NCBI RefSeq assembly: GCF_937920395.1
Contig: NZ_CALEVF010000044.1
Coordinates: 1 to 33,988 of the forward strand
Reading direction: 5' to 3'
Source: an uncultured Clostridium sp.
GTDB lineage: Bacteria > Bacillota > Clostridia > Clostridiales > Clostridiaceae
DNA length: 33,988 nucleotides
Shown: positions 8,727-17,803 of the stretch, piece after piece
How positions within the stretch are numbered: the first letter of the stretch is position 1
How the letters are laid out: the number at the start of each line of letters is the position of its first letter
Translations under genes and position numbers: made by a program
The notes under the pieces: generated by a model
Told to the model about the DNA's origin: nothing
Seen by the model: only the letters and a program-made list of their open reading frames with translations
The model's database searches: none

Positions 8727-10901
8727 TTAGTATTCTAGTTGTAATGTTTCTCCTTTTACTTCAAAAAAACACTTTTGCACATCTGTACCTGTAAGATTAA
8801 CACTTCTATCATCTGGCTGACTCCCTCCCACGAAAACTTCGAATACGCCTGGTTCAAGAATGCAATTCCCATCGTTGTCTATAATCGCCATTTGTCTTGG
8901 TGTTAATTCAAACTCTAATATCCCTTCTTGTCCAGGTTCTAGATTAATCTTTTTAATTCCTTTTAATTCATATTTTGGTATAATCACACTAGCTTCTACA
9001 TCTTTTAAGTATAACTGAACAGTTTCTTCAGATTCACATTGCCCAATATTTTTTACTGTTATTTTAAATTGACATGTTTCACCTGATTTTATTTCATCCT
9101 TACTTTTTATAAGGTTTGTATACTTAAACTTAGTGTAACTAAGCCCATAACCAAAGGGATAAAGTGCTTTATTTTCCATATATCTATAAGTTCTATTTTT
9201 CATGGAATAATCAATAAATTCTGGAAGTTCCTCTGTTGTTCTATAAAAAGTTACAGGTAATTTTCCTGTTGGACTAAACCCTCCAAAAATTAATGAAGCT
9301 ACAGCGCTTCCTCCCTCTGCCCCTGCATACCATGCCTCTATTATTGCAGGTACATGTTCATCCGCCCAGTTAACTGCAAGTGCGCTTCCTGATGCAAGAA
9401 CTAAAATAACAGGTTTTCCTGTTTTATATACTTCTTCTAATAGTTCTTGTTGAAGTCCCGGAAGATTTAAATCATTTTTATCAGCTGATGCATATATATT
9501 ACCAGCATCGCCTTCTTCTCCCTCAATGGTTGCATCAAGCCCAAGACACATAACTACCAAATCAGATCTTTCTGCTACTGATATTGCTTCTGATATTCTA
9601 TCATTTTTCATAGCAAGATCTTCCACCTTATCTTTAAATAGGTGACAACCTTCTGAATAATAAACTCTAGTATTAGGATTTACAGCTTGTTGAATCCCCT
9701 CTAGTATCGTTACATATTTTGATGCCGTACCAAAATAATTTCCAGTTAATGCTTCGCGACTATTAGCATTGGGTCCAATTACTGCTATAGAATTAATATT
9801 ATCTTTATTAAGAGGTAATATATTATTTTCATTCTTTAATAGAACCATCGTTTTTTCTGAAACCTTTAAAGCAAATTCTCTATGCTCACTTGAATCATTT
9901 TCTTCATAAGGTATACTTGCATAAGGAACCTTTCCTTGATCGTCAAACATGCCGAGTTTCATTCTAGTAGTTATAAGCCTAACAACAGATTTATCAACTG
10001 TTTCTTCAGCCACTAGTCCTTCTTTGCAAGCAAGTAAAACATTCAAATACATATTACCACAATTCAAATCACAACCATTATTCACAGCAAGAGCTACTGA
10101 TTCTACAGCATTACTAGTGATTCTATGGTTTTCATGGAAATCTTTTATTGCCCAGCAATCTGAAACTACATGTCCTTTAAAACCCCATTCCTCTCTGAGA
10201 ACATCTTTTAAAAGCATCTTACTCCCACAACAAGGTTCATCATTAGTTCTATTATATGCACCCATTACCGCTTCAACTTTACCTTCCTTAACGGCATCCT
10301 TAAAAGCTGGTAGATAGGTTTCCCTAAGATCTTTTTTAGAAACTACAGCGTTAAAGCTATGACGCTCTGCTTCCGGACCACTATGTACCGCAAAATGTTT
10401 TGCGCAAGCAGCTACCTTCATATATTTTTTATCATCACCTTGTAGCCCTTTAATAAAAGCTACGCCCAATCTACCTGTTAAATAAGGATCTTCACCATAA
10501 GTTTCATGCCCACGTCCCCATCTTGGATCTCTAAATATATTAATATTCGGAGACCAAAAAGTTAATCCCTTATAAATATCGTGGTCCTTTTTTCTTTGAG
10601 ATTCTTGATATTTAGCTCTTCCTTCAGTTGAGATTACCCCAGCAACCTTATAAATTAAATTCTCATCAAAGGTTGCAGCCATTCCAATAGCCTGTGGAAA
10701 CATTGTAGCAACCCCTGCCCTTGCGACGCCATGTAGTGCTTCATTCCACCAATTATAAGATGATATACCAAGTCTTGGCACCGCAGCAGAATTATAAGTC
10801 ATTTGACTAACCTTTTCAAATAATGTCATTCTTGATACTATATCCTTAGCACGTTTCTCAAAACTTAAATTTTCATCCTTATACACTAATTTTTCTGTCA
10901 T
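8727..10901 (-). CDS. GH3 family glycosidase, beta-xylosidase/beta-glucosidase type
   Basis: A 724-aa complete GH3 enzyme with no signal peptide, hence intracellular. It has a TIM barrel (to about 330), an alpha/beta sandwich (about 350-570) and a fibronectin-III-like C-terminal domain (about 610-720). YNWWNEALHGVAR near residue 50 is typical of the GH3 beta-xylosidase/arabinofuranosidase branch. AKHF and the nucleophile Asp in VVSDCWAI near 246 are present, and GEEGDAG near 455 carries the likely acid/base Glu. It probably releases xylose or glucose from imported oligosaccharides. Three nearby ATGs (10913, 10910, 10901) follow AGAAGGGA; only the last has reasonable spacing. A sigma-A-like promoter lies at 10971-10999, and the broken GH43 gene follows downstream. 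Confidence 0.9.
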   Translation of the reverse strand: MTEKLVYKDENLSFEKRAKDIVSRMTLFEKVSQMTYNSAAVPRLGISSYNWWNEALHGVARAGVATMFPQAIGMAATFDENLIYKVAGVISTEGRAKYQESQRKKDHDIYKGLTFWSPNINIFRDPRWGRGHETYGEDPYLTGRLGVAFIKGLQGDDKKYMKVAACAKHFAVHSGPEAERHSFNAVVSKKDLRETYLPAFKDAVKEGKVEAVMGAYNRTNDEPCCGSKMLLKDVLREEWGFKGHVVSDCWAIKDFHENHRITSNAVESVALAVNNGCDLNCGNMYLNVLLACKEGLVAEETVDKSVVRLITTRMKLGMFDDQGKVPYASIPYEENDSSEHREFALKVSEKTMVLLKNENNILPLNKDNINSIAVIGPNANSREALTGNYFGTASKYVTILEGIQQAVNPNTRVYYSEGCHLFKDKVEDLAMKNDRISEAISVAERSDLVVMCLGLDATIEGEEGDAGNIYASADKNDLNLPGLQQELLEEVYKTGKPVILVLASGSALAVNWADEHVPAIIEAWYAGAEGGSAVASLIFGGFSPTGKLPVTFYRTTEELPEFIDYSMKNRTYRYMENKALYPFGYGLSYTKFKYTNLIKSKDEIKSGETCQFKITVKNIGQCESEETVQLYLKDVEASVIIPKYELKGIKKINLEPGQEGILEFELTPRQMAIIDNDGNCILEPGVFEVFVGGSQPDDRSVNLTGTDVQKCFFEVKGETLQLEY

Positions 10902-10970
10902 ATAAACCATCATTCCCTTCTGTTAAATAAATTTTAAAGCATACGATTACATACATTAACCTTTGCTTGA

Positions 10971-10999
10971 ATCTTACAACATTTTCTTATTTATTTCAA
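10971..10999 (-). promoter_or_regulatory. sigma-A promoter of the GH3/GH43 unit
   Basis: On the minus strand TTGAAA and TAAGAT are separated by exactly 17 bp, about 60-70 bp upstream of the GH3 start. It is the best-fitting promoter in the interval. Confidence 0.55.
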
Positions 11000-11048
11000 T
11001 TTATTTGTAAGTTACACTTTAATTTTACACTAATCGTATTAATTAGAA

Positions 11049-11100
11049 TTTTTCTATAAAAGCGATTTTATGTCATTGTAAAATTGCTTTTATAGAAAAT
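11049..11100. repeat. large intergenic hairpin of 22-nt arms
   Basis: Arms 11049-11070 and 11079-11100 pair over 20 of 22 positions, one more being a G-T pair, around the loop TGTCATTG. It lies between two genes that are transcribed away from each other, so it cannot be the terminator of either. There is no T tract directly after it on either strand. Confidence 0.75.
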
Positions 11101-11138
11101 AAATAATATAATTATGTAAGCTTTTCTTTTTAAAAGTT

Positions 11139-11154
11139 ATGGAAACGTTTTAAA
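11139..11154. promoter_or_regulatory. cre-like catabolite-control site
   Basis: TGGAAACGTTTTAA (11140-11153) fits the CcpA cre pattern TGNAANCGNNNNCA except for the penultimate C, and its core AAACGTTT is a palindrome. It lies 56 bp before the aldo/keto reductase and about 140 bp behind the GH3 promoter. Another LacI-family operator is the alternative. Confidence 0.45.
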
Positions 11155-11208
11155 AACTTTTTGAAAAGTAAGATTATGATCTAAAAATTATAAAGGATGG
11201 TGTAAATT

Positions 11209-12126
11209 ATGAAAAAAATAAACATTGGTAATGGCGCTATAAGTGCTTCCGAAATAGGCCTAGGATGTATGAGAATAAATGCCCTTTCTAAAACTGATGC
11301 ATCTACACTTATTAATACTGCCCTGGATGAAGGAATTAATTTCTTTGATCATGCAGACATTTACGGTGGCGGTAAATCTGAGGAAGTTTTTTCAGATGCT
11401 GTTAATATGAACCCTACAACAAGAGAAAAATTTATTTTACAGACTAAATGTGGTATAAGAGATGGATATTTTGACTTTTCAAAAGAGCATATTCTAACTG
11501 CTGTAGACGGCAGCCTAAAACGTCTAAAGACAGAATACGTAGATATACTACTATTACATCGTCCTGATACACTTATGCAGCCTGAAGAAGTTGCAGAAGC
11601 ATTATCGCTTCTCCATAGTAGTGGCAAAGTTAAATATTTTGGAGTAAGTAATCAAAATCCAATGCAAATTGAATTACTCAATAAATACTTGCATAACAAA
11701 ATCGTTATTAATCAACTACAGTTTAGTATAACAAACACTGGTATGATTGACTCTGGGCTTAATGTAAATATGAAAAATAGTTCATCCATTGTTCACGATG
11801 GAAGTATTTTGGAATATTGTCGCTTAAAAGATATAAATATTCAGGCATGGTCACCCTTCCAATATGGAACATTTGAAGGTGTATTTTTAGATAATGACAA
11901 ATTTCCAGAATTAAACATGAAAATAAACGAGGTTGCAGCTACTTATGGGGTAACAAATACAGCTATTGCTATTGCTTGGATTCTTAGGCATCCCGCTAAC
12001 ATCCAGCCAATAGTTGGAACGACAAACCACAAACGTCTAAAAGATATTTGTATGGCGTCTAAAGTTAAACTTACAAGAGAAGAATGGTATGAAATATACA
12101 GGGCCGCCGGTAATTTACTTCCATGA
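11209..12126 (+). CDS. aldo/keto reductase (YdhF-like)
   Basis: A 305-aa TIM-barrel NADPH-dependent oxidoreductase similar in layout to E. coli YdhF. The catalytic tetrad is visible: Asp and Tyr in DHADIYGGG near residue 50, Lys in QTKCGI near 82 and His in LLLHRPD near 116. SNQNP and WSPFQYG mark the cofactor-binding barrel strands, and PIVGTT near 263 is the C-terminal signature. It reduces aldehydes or ketones; the substrate is unknown. AAAGGATGG precedes the ATG. Its promoter region carries a cre-like site, and the xylosidase unit is divergent, so a link with sugar metabolism is plausible but not shown. Confidence 0.9.
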   Translation: MKKINIGNGAISASEIGLGCMRINALSKTDASTLINTALDEGINFFDHADIYGGGKSEEVFSDAVNMNPTTREKFILQTKCGIRDGYFDFSKEHILTAVDGSLKRLKTEYVDILLLHRPDTLMQPEEVAEALSLLHSSGKVKYFGVSNQNPMQIELLNKYLHNKIVINQLQFSITNTGMIDSGLNVNMKNSSSIVHDGSILEYCRLKDINIQAWSPFQYGTFEGVFLDNDKFPELNMKINEVAATYGVTNTAIAIAWILRHPANIQPIVGTTNHKRLKDICMASKVKLTREEWYEIYRAAGNLLP

Positions 12127-12150
12127 TATTCTTATATCATAGCTAAAAGA

Positions 12151-12187
12151 ACCTGAGAGATAATTTATTGTCTTTCAGGCTTTTTTT
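12151..12187 (+). terminator. terminator of the aldo/keto reductase gene
   Basis: CCTGAGAGA pairs with TCTTTCAGG (one mismatch) across a 10-nt loop, followed by CTTTTTTTAT. A smaller perfect hairpin (12123-12140) overlaps the stop codon. Confidence 0.85.
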
Positions 12188-12278
12188 ATTTAAAAAGTTT
12201 TAATATTAAACAATATTTTGATCTATGTAACTATGATATAATTTCAATATGTGATAAATGAACATAAAAGGTTTGGTG

Positions 12279-12971
12279 ATGAAAATGTATAAGAAGATAT
12301 TAGTAGTTGATGACGAAGCTAGAATTGCAGACACTATCGCCTATGCCCTAAAACGTGAAGGATTTAATGTGGAAGTTGCATATGATGGTGAATCAGCCTT
12401 AAAGAAAATAAATAATTTTCATCCTATTGTTTTAATACTGGATATTATGATGCCAAAATTAAACGGTTATGAAGTTATTAAAAGAATAGAAGATAGAACA
12501 ATGATTGGTATAATTATGCTAACAGCCAAAAGTGACATAGTAGATAAAATTTTGGGACTTGAGCTAGGAGCTGATGACTTTATAGTCAAGCCTTTTGATA
12601 TGCGTGAACTTACGGCAAGGGTCAACTCACTTGTAAGGCGGCTTGAAAAAGTTGTTGTTAAAGAAGCTTTGATACTTGGAAAACTAAAGGTCAAAATACC
12701 TGAGAGAAAAGCCATGATTGAAGGTACCCCACTAGATTTAACCCCCAAAGAATTTGATCTTTTAGTTGCACTTGTATCTCATGCTGATAGAGTATATTCA
12801 AGGGATGAGCTTCTAGACCTTGTTTGGGGTAGTGATTATATTGGAAGTACTCGAACAGTAGATATTCATATGAGGAGATTAAGACAAAAACTAGGAGTTC
12901 CACACGAAGAAATGTTACAAACCGTTCATGGGGTTGGCTATAGAGCATCAGGAGGAATACATGCGAATTAG
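12279..12971 (+). CDS. OmpR/PhoB-family response regulator
   Basis: A 230-aa two-component regulator. The receiver domain has acidic pocket VVDDEA near residue 9, phosphoacceptor Asp in LILDIMMPKLNGYE near 52, TAKSD (switch Thr) and IVKPFD with the conserved Lys. The C-terminal winged helix has DLTPKEFDLL, SRDELLDLVWG and RTVDIHMRRLRQKL. The ATG at 12279 has AAAGG seven nt upstream; 12258 and 12285 are alternative in-frame starts. The next gene, its kinase, begins inside this gene's end (11-bp overlap), so they are translationally coupled. Downstream are VanW-like and propeller genes, likely members of its regulon. Confidence 0.92.
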   Translation: MKMYKKILVVDDEARIADTIAYALKREGFNVEVAYDGESALKKINNFHPIVLILDIMMPKLNGYEVIKRIEDRTMIGIIMLTAKSDIVDKILGLELGADDFIVKPFDMRELTARVNSLVRRLEKVVVKEALILGKLKVKIPERKAMIEGTPLDLTPKEFDLLVALVSHADRVYSRDELLDLVWGSDYIGSTRTVDIHMRRLRQKLGVPHEEMLQTVHGVGYRASGGIHAN

Positions 12972-14418
12972 CATAAGAACTAAATCTAATCTATTTCTTG
13001 CAGGCCTTCTGCTACTAACTGTTGGTATGCTTAGCCTACTAGTTTTAAGTGAAGTTAAAAAGGAACAACAAGTTCATCATGAAAGCCTACTTAGCCAACA
13101 ATCTAAAGTAGCAAATCTTTATATTAATCAATCTTATGCACAATATAGCAATGTAGAGAGCAATGAATTTCTTAAAAATAAAGGTCAAGATTTAGCAAAA
13201 CAAATTGAAACATTAAGTGGTATGCAAGTAATCTTGTACAATATGAAAGGTACAGAAGTTGGAAATTCATTTCCTATGGGTTCACATAATATTATAAATA
13301 CTACTATTCCATATGCCGCAAAAAACAAAGTTGCATATGAGGTAAGTGATGACTTTCTTTATTATTCTGCTCCCATAAGTAATATTAATGGACAAATAGC
13401 TGTCGTTGAGTTTATATACCCTCTAAAAGAAAATATAAATTTTATAAAAAAAATTATTATGATTTTTGTGTATATCGGAAGCCTAGTATTTGTGCTTAGC
13501 TATATCATTGGATATATATATTTTAACAGTATAGTAAGCGATATTTTAAAACTAAAAAAACATATAGATGAAATAAAAATAGGTGGCTTTAAGCATGTAC
13601 AGATATTAAAACGAAGTGATGAGCTTAAAGACCTTGAGCAAGGCATATGTTTCATGTATAGCCGAATTGAAGAAAATATTAAAACTATGGATAAGGAGCA
13701 CGATCAGCTAAGATATGCAGTCGAAAAGCTTAAATTATTAGAGCAGCAGCAGAAACGTTTTATTGGAAACATAACTCACGAGTTTAAAACACCCTTAACT
13801 ATTATCAGGGCTTATGTTGACTTAATAGAAATGTACACTGATGATCCATTGCTTCTAGAAGATGCAAAGAAAAATATCAGAAAAGAAACAGATAGACTTT
13901 TAGAAATGATAGAAAAAGCACTTCATCTTTCTTCCCTTGAAAAATACGATTTTGAATTAAGTGCAGAACCTATTGAAATTATGGAACTACTAAAAGGCAT
14001 CTGTGATCGTATTAATGTAAAAGCTAAAAAATTTGAATTAACAATGTTTCCTGATCTTAATGAAGCTTATATTTTGGGTGACCATGAAAGTGTAATGCAG
14101 ATTTTTATTAACATATTGGATAATGCAATTAAATATAACAATCCAAATGGAAAAATATTTGTAAATAACTATATAGAAGATGACAAAGTTTGCATCATTA
14201 TACGGGATACAGGTATTGGTATACCTGATTTGTCAAAAGATAAAATATTCCAACCTTTCTACAGAGTAGATAAAGAAAGATCTAGGCAAACTAGTGGAAT
14301 AGGCCTAGGACTTGCCCTTGTAAAAAAATTGGTTGAGATGCAAAAGGGCACTATAGAACTTATCAATATTAAAGAAGAAGGAACTGCTATAAAAATAACA
14401 TTTCCTCATTTATTATAA
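12961..14418 (+). CDS. sensor histidine kinase
   Basis: A 485-aa membrane histidine kinase partnering the regulator upstream. TM1 is about residues 10-30, an extracellular sensor of about 130 residues follows, TM2 is about 160-185, and then a HAMP-like linker. The dimerisation domain has FIGNITHEFKTPLT (phosphoryl His) near 280. The catalytic domain has N-box FINILDNAIKYN near 370, DTGIGIP, FQPFYRVD and GIGLGLALVKKL. The frame is open earlier, but the ATG at 12961 preceded by GGAGG is the clear start, overlapping the regulator by 11 bp. The signal is unknown; the envelope genes downstream suggest cell-wall stress. Confidence 0.92.
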   Translation: MRISIRTKSNLFLAGLLLLTVGMLSLLVLSEVKKEQQVHHESLLSQQSKVANLYINQSYAQYSNVESNEFLKNKGQDLAKQIETLSGMQVILYNMKGTEVGNSFPMGSHNIINTTIPYAAKNKVAYEVSDDFLYYSAPISNINGQIAVVEFIYPLKENINFIKKIIMIFVYIGSLVFVLSYIIGYIYFNSIVSDILKLKKHIDEIKIGGFKHVQILKRSDELKDLEQGICFMYSRIEENIKTMDKEHDQLRYAVEKLKLLEQQQKRFIGNITHEFKTPLTIIRAYVDLIEMYTDDPLLLEDAKKNIRKETDRLLEMIEKALHLSSLEKYDFELSAEPIEIMELLKGICDRINVKAKKFELTMFPDLNEAYILGDHESVMQIFINILDNAIKYNNPNGKIFVNNYIEDDKVCIIIRDTGIGIPDLSKDKIFQPFYRVDKERSRQTSGIGLGLALVKKLVEMQKGTIELINIKEEGTAIKITFPHLL

Positions 14419-14521
14419 AATATACAATTTGGAAACAAACGTGTATACTTTTGAAATAATATACTGATATTATATGTTTATACAATAAAACTTAACAGAA
14501 TATGGGGGAATAATAAAACTT

Positions 14522-15880
14522 ATGAAAAAAAATGTAAAAATAATGATAATTATACTATTAATAGTATTTTTAGGGGTAAGTGGTTTTTATGCCTATATTA
14601 ATTATAGTACAAAGAAATGGACAAGTCTTGTATACCCAGGTGTTAAAATTGGTGATTTAGATATATCCGGAAAAACACTTGCGCAGGCAAAAGATATGGT
14701 ATCGCAAAAATATCAATCCACCCTATTAAAGAAAAATGTAAATATTAAAACACCACAGAAAACTTATTCATTGAATTTTGCAAAGATGAGTGCAAAATAT
14801 AATGTTGATGAAGTAGTTAATGAGGCTTTTAATTACGGTAAAGATTTATCATTATACAAAAAATATAAATTAATTAGAAAGCCTGAAAGCAAACTACTTA
14901 ATATGAAATTCACTTACGATTCTAAACCTTTATCAGATCTTATTGCTAATATGAAAAAAGAAATTAATAGTAACCCTAAAAATGCAAGTATTTATAGGAG
15001 CGGTAATTATTTTGTTATTACACCTGATAAAAAAGGTTATACACTTATGGATGATAAACTAAAAAAGGAAATTATAAGTAAAATAAATGGTGACATAAAC
15101 TCTCCGGATATTTTAGTAAATGCAGAGATTAAAACTGTTTTAGCAAGTGTAACAAACGAAAAACTTCAAACAGTTAACACAAAACTTTCAAGTTTCTCTT
15201 CTAATTTTGGAACTTCGGCGTATGGCAGGTCCACTAATATAACCCTTGCAACAAATAGCATTAACGGAACTATTCTAATGCCTGGAGAAAGTTTTAGTTT
15301 CAATGGAACAGTTGGAAAACGAACAGCAGCCAAAGGTTATCAGCCAGCACCCGTTGATATTGGTACCAAAGTAAGTTCAGATTATGGTGGCGGAATATGT
15401 CAGGTATCAACTGCATTATATAATGCAATAATTAGGGCAAACATTAAATCTACTGAAAGGAATCATCATTCTATACCGTCAACTTATATACCTTTAGGTA
15501 TGGATGCAACCGTAGATTGGGGTAATTTAGACTATAAATTTACTAACACCCTAGGATATCCTGTTTTTATTGAGAGTATTGTAAGCAATAAAATACTAAC
15601 ATTTAATGTTTATTCTAATTCAAGTTTAACAAATAAATCTTATACCCTAGTGCATGATATATATGCTGCTGTTAATCCGGGACCTACACAGTATATAGAC
15701 GACGCTTCCCTTCCTGTTGGCAGTATTGTACAAGAGCAGTTTCCATTGATTGGATACAAAGTAAGAACATATAAAGATACAACTCAAAACGGTAATGTTA
15801 TTAACCACGAACTAATTTCAAATGATAGTTATCAGGTAAAAGCTGAGGTAATTAGAGTAGGTACTAAAAAGGAGCATTAA
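14522..15880 (+). CDS. VanW/YoaR-type peptidoglycan-associated membrane protein
   Basis: A 452-aa protein with one N-terminal TM (about 7-27) and the rest outside the cell. Residues of about 40-200 form the PG_binding_4-like repeats (YPGVKIGDLDISGKT start). The VanW domain covers about 210-370, with NSINGTILMPGESFSFN, DYGGGICQVSTALYNA and ERNHHS intact. A short C-terminal region resembles a G5-like or beta tail. VanW occurs in some vancomycin-resistance clusters without a known role; YoaR homologues are common in Clostridium. It starts about 100 bp after the histidine kinase, with GGGGGA upstream of the ATG. It may belong to the same unit. Confidence 0.85.
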   Translation: MKKNVKIMIIILLIVFLGVSGFYAYINYSTKKWTSLVYPGVKIGDLDISGKTLAQAKDMVSQKYQSTLLKKNVNIKTPQKTYSLNFAKMSAKYNVDEVVNEAFNYGKDLSLYKKYKLIRKPESKLLNMKFTYDSKPLSDLIANMKKEINSNPKNASIYRSGNYFVITPDKKGYTLMDDKLKKEIISKINGDINSPDILVNAEIKTVLASVTNEKLQTVNTKLSSFSSNFGTSAYGRSTNITLATNSINGTILMPGESFSFNGTVGKRTAAKGYQPAPVDIGTKVSSDYGGGICQVSTALYNAIIRANIKSTERNHHSIPSTYIPLGMDATVDWGNLDYKFTNTLGYPVFIESIVSNKILTFNVYSNSSLTNKSYTLVHDIYAAVNPGPTQYIDDASLPVGSIVQEQFPLIGYKVRTYKDTTQNGNVINHELISNDSYQVKAEVIRVGTKKEH

Positions 15881-15882
15881 AT

Positions 15883-16977
15883 ATGCTAAATAAAAAAATT
15901 GTTCTAATTATAATCGGCATTATATTCATAGTTGCTTTTTCAAAGTTTTCTCAAAACACAGATACAAGTCGGCAAACAATAGATGCTGGAGGAAAGGAAA
16001 TCACACTGATTAAAGGTGATAATATTTCAACCTACAATGAACCTGCATTAAAAAAAATTGATCTTATAAATGATATACGTGCTTTTGAATGGATAGATGA
16101 TGACACTATATTAATTTCTAAGGAAAATAAAACCTATCCCAAAGTTTTTACTGATAGTGGGATGGTATATCCTCAAAATTTATATTTATATAATCTTAAA
16201 ACAAATGAGGATAAATTAATTCTTGGTTCAAAAGAAAGCATGGGTAATGCTGTTTTATCTCCAGATAGAAAGCATATATTTTATAAAGAAGGTATAGAGA
16301 ACTTAACAGGCTTTATTCTTAATATTAAAACAAAACATAAAATACAAGTTACAAATCGTGATAACATTTCTCCTACCGATGGGCAATGGATAGACAATGA
16401 TAATGTTATATTTAGTACACTTCCAGAAAGTAAGATTTACACTGCCAGTGTCAAAGGAAATATTTCCTTATTAACAAAGGTCAAAGGCATAACTTCAAAC
16501 ACTATAAAAATTAAAAATGATTTATACTATATTATAGGAGAAAAACTATATAAACAAGAAATCAACTCCAGTAATAAAATACTTTTGAGCGACGGAGTAA
16601 ATTCGTTAATACCTTCCCCAAATCAGTCACAATTTGCATTAGTTAAACATAATTCTAATACAAATAGATCACTTATATTAAGTGACCTGCTCGGAAATAA
16701 ACTTAAAACCTTTGCTGAAGGTACACAGATTATGGGTACAAGTTGGTCTAGTGATGGATCTAAACTTGCCTATACCGTTGCATCAGAAAACAATTGTGAC
16801 GCTGGATTATTTGTAGTTAATGTAAAAAGTTATAAAGTAGTACAACTTGCTGTAGATATTCAGTATATTTCTGATTCAGTAAAATGGAGTCCCTCTGGAA
16901 AAAGACTTCTAGCATCTCACTTTATGATGCATAATAATAAACCCTCTTTTACAACTCATATCATTGACTTAAAATAA
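15883..16977 (+). CDS. TolB-like beta-propeller protein, membrane-anchored
   Basis: A 364-aa protein with one N-terminal hydrophobic segment (about 5-21) acting as signal anchor, and then blades of PD40/TolB type. Examples are NAVLSPDRKHIFY near 121, GTSWSSDGSKLAYTV near 284 and SVKWSPSGKRLLAS near 330. This makes an extracellular propeller, presumably a binding scaffold with no enzymatic residues that I can see. It begins 2 nt after the VanW-type gene, using a GGAG located in that gene's end, so the two are coupled and may work together at the envelope. A strong terminator follows. Confidence 0.78.
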   Translation: MLNKKIVLIIIGIIFIVAFSKFSQNTDTSRQTIDAGGKEITLIKGDNISTYNEPALKKIDLINDIRAFEWIDDDTILISKENKTYPKVFTDSGMVYPQNLYLYNLKTNEDKLILGSKESMGNAVLSPDRKHIFYKEGIENLTGFILNIKTKHKIQVTNRDNISPTDGQWIDNDNVIFSTLPESKIYTASVKGNISLLTKVKGITSNTIKIKNDLYYIIGEKLYKQEINSSNKILLSDGVNSLIPSPNQSQFALVKHNSNTNRSLILSDLLGNKLKTFAEGTQIMGTSWSSDGSKLAYTVASENNCDAGLFVVNVKSYKVVQLAVDIQYISDSVKWSPSGKRLLASHFMMHNNKPSFTTHIIDLK

Positions 16978-17021
16978 TGTTTATATTTCTGAAAATCAAA
17001 ATGAAAGAAAAAATAAAGTAA

Positions 17022-17062
17022 AAGTCTAAACACATATAAATTTATATGTGTTTAGGCTTTAT
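17022..17062 (+). terminator. terminator of the VanW/propeller unit
   Basis: A perfect 15-bp palindrome (17026-17040 and 17041-17055), extended by AAGT/GCTT with one mismatch, is followed by CTTTATT. The central bases would form the loop. Confidence 0.8.
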
Positions 17063-17167
17063 TAAATTTAACAAAATTCTAATTAACTTTAATTATTTAT
17101 TTTTAAAAAAGAGGTATTTGGAAATATTTGGAGAATACTTTCTATATATAATTAGGAGGCGCATACA

Positions 17168-17692
17168 ATGATTTATGATGCATTTAAAATTGCTAAGCAT
17201 TTAAATATAAGTAAAGTTACTGCATATGCTAAAATGAAATTACCCGAAGTAAAACCCTTTTTAATAACACACAATGGTAAAACCTGTGTAGATGAAAAAG
17301 GACTAGATGCAATTAAACAATGTCTAAAATACAATCAAACCGCTGAATCAGAAGTTGCAGCTACCGTAGTTGCATCAAACGTAGTAACTTTATTAAAAGA
17401 AGATATGATTGAAACACTTAAAAATGACATTGAGTTTATAAAACAACAATTAAATGTAAAAGACGGACAACTTTATGATATTAATAAACTATTAGAAAAT
17501 ACGCAGGTTCTTTTTAAACAAGAACAAGAAAAAAATAAAATTGTGTTATCCTTACCTGAAACCATTAAAGAACACGATATCCAATTGCTTGATACACTAA
17601 CACACTCTCTTGAAAGACAAAGGGCTAAAGCATTAGCCGAAGAAGTCCTCCATAGAAAAAAAGGACTTTTCAAAAGAATATTTGATAAATAA
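17168..17692 (+). CDS. HTH and coiled-coil protein of unknown function
   Basis: A 174-aa protein. The N terminus (DAFKIAKHLNISKVTAYAKM) fits a MerR-like or plasmid-partition-type helix-turn-helix. Residues of about 70-125 are a predicted coiled coil (LKEDMIETLKNDIEFIKQQL and following). The C terminus ends in a basic patch, HRKKGLFKRIF. The layout resembles DUF536/DUF3967-type proteins found near plasmid replication genes in Firmicutes, but no plasmid or phage genes are near. AGGAGG lies 9 nt before the ATG. DNA binding is inferred from the N terminus only. Confidence 0.7.
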   Translation: MIYDAFKIAKHLNISKVTAYAKMKLPEVKPFLITHNGKTCVDEKGLDAIKQCLKYNQTAESEVAATVVASNVVTLLKEDMIETLKNDIEFIKQQLNVKDGQLYDINKLLENTQVLFKQEQEKNKIVLSLPETIKEHDIQLLDTLTHSLERQRAKALAEEVLHRKKGLFKRIFDK

Positions 17693-17803
17693 AATATATA
17701 TGACCTTCCTCTACGATAAGAGTATAATGTACCTATACAGTATGCTTTTGCAAAAACAACAATATTTTTGTAATTATACTAAATCATTAGGAGGTAAATA
17801 CAT

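Noticed and set aside
11049..11100. Invertible promoter switch driven by the serine recombinase
   Set aside because: The loop is only 8 nt, so inversion would change nothing, and the recombinase fragment at 18314-18643 lacks essential active-site residues.
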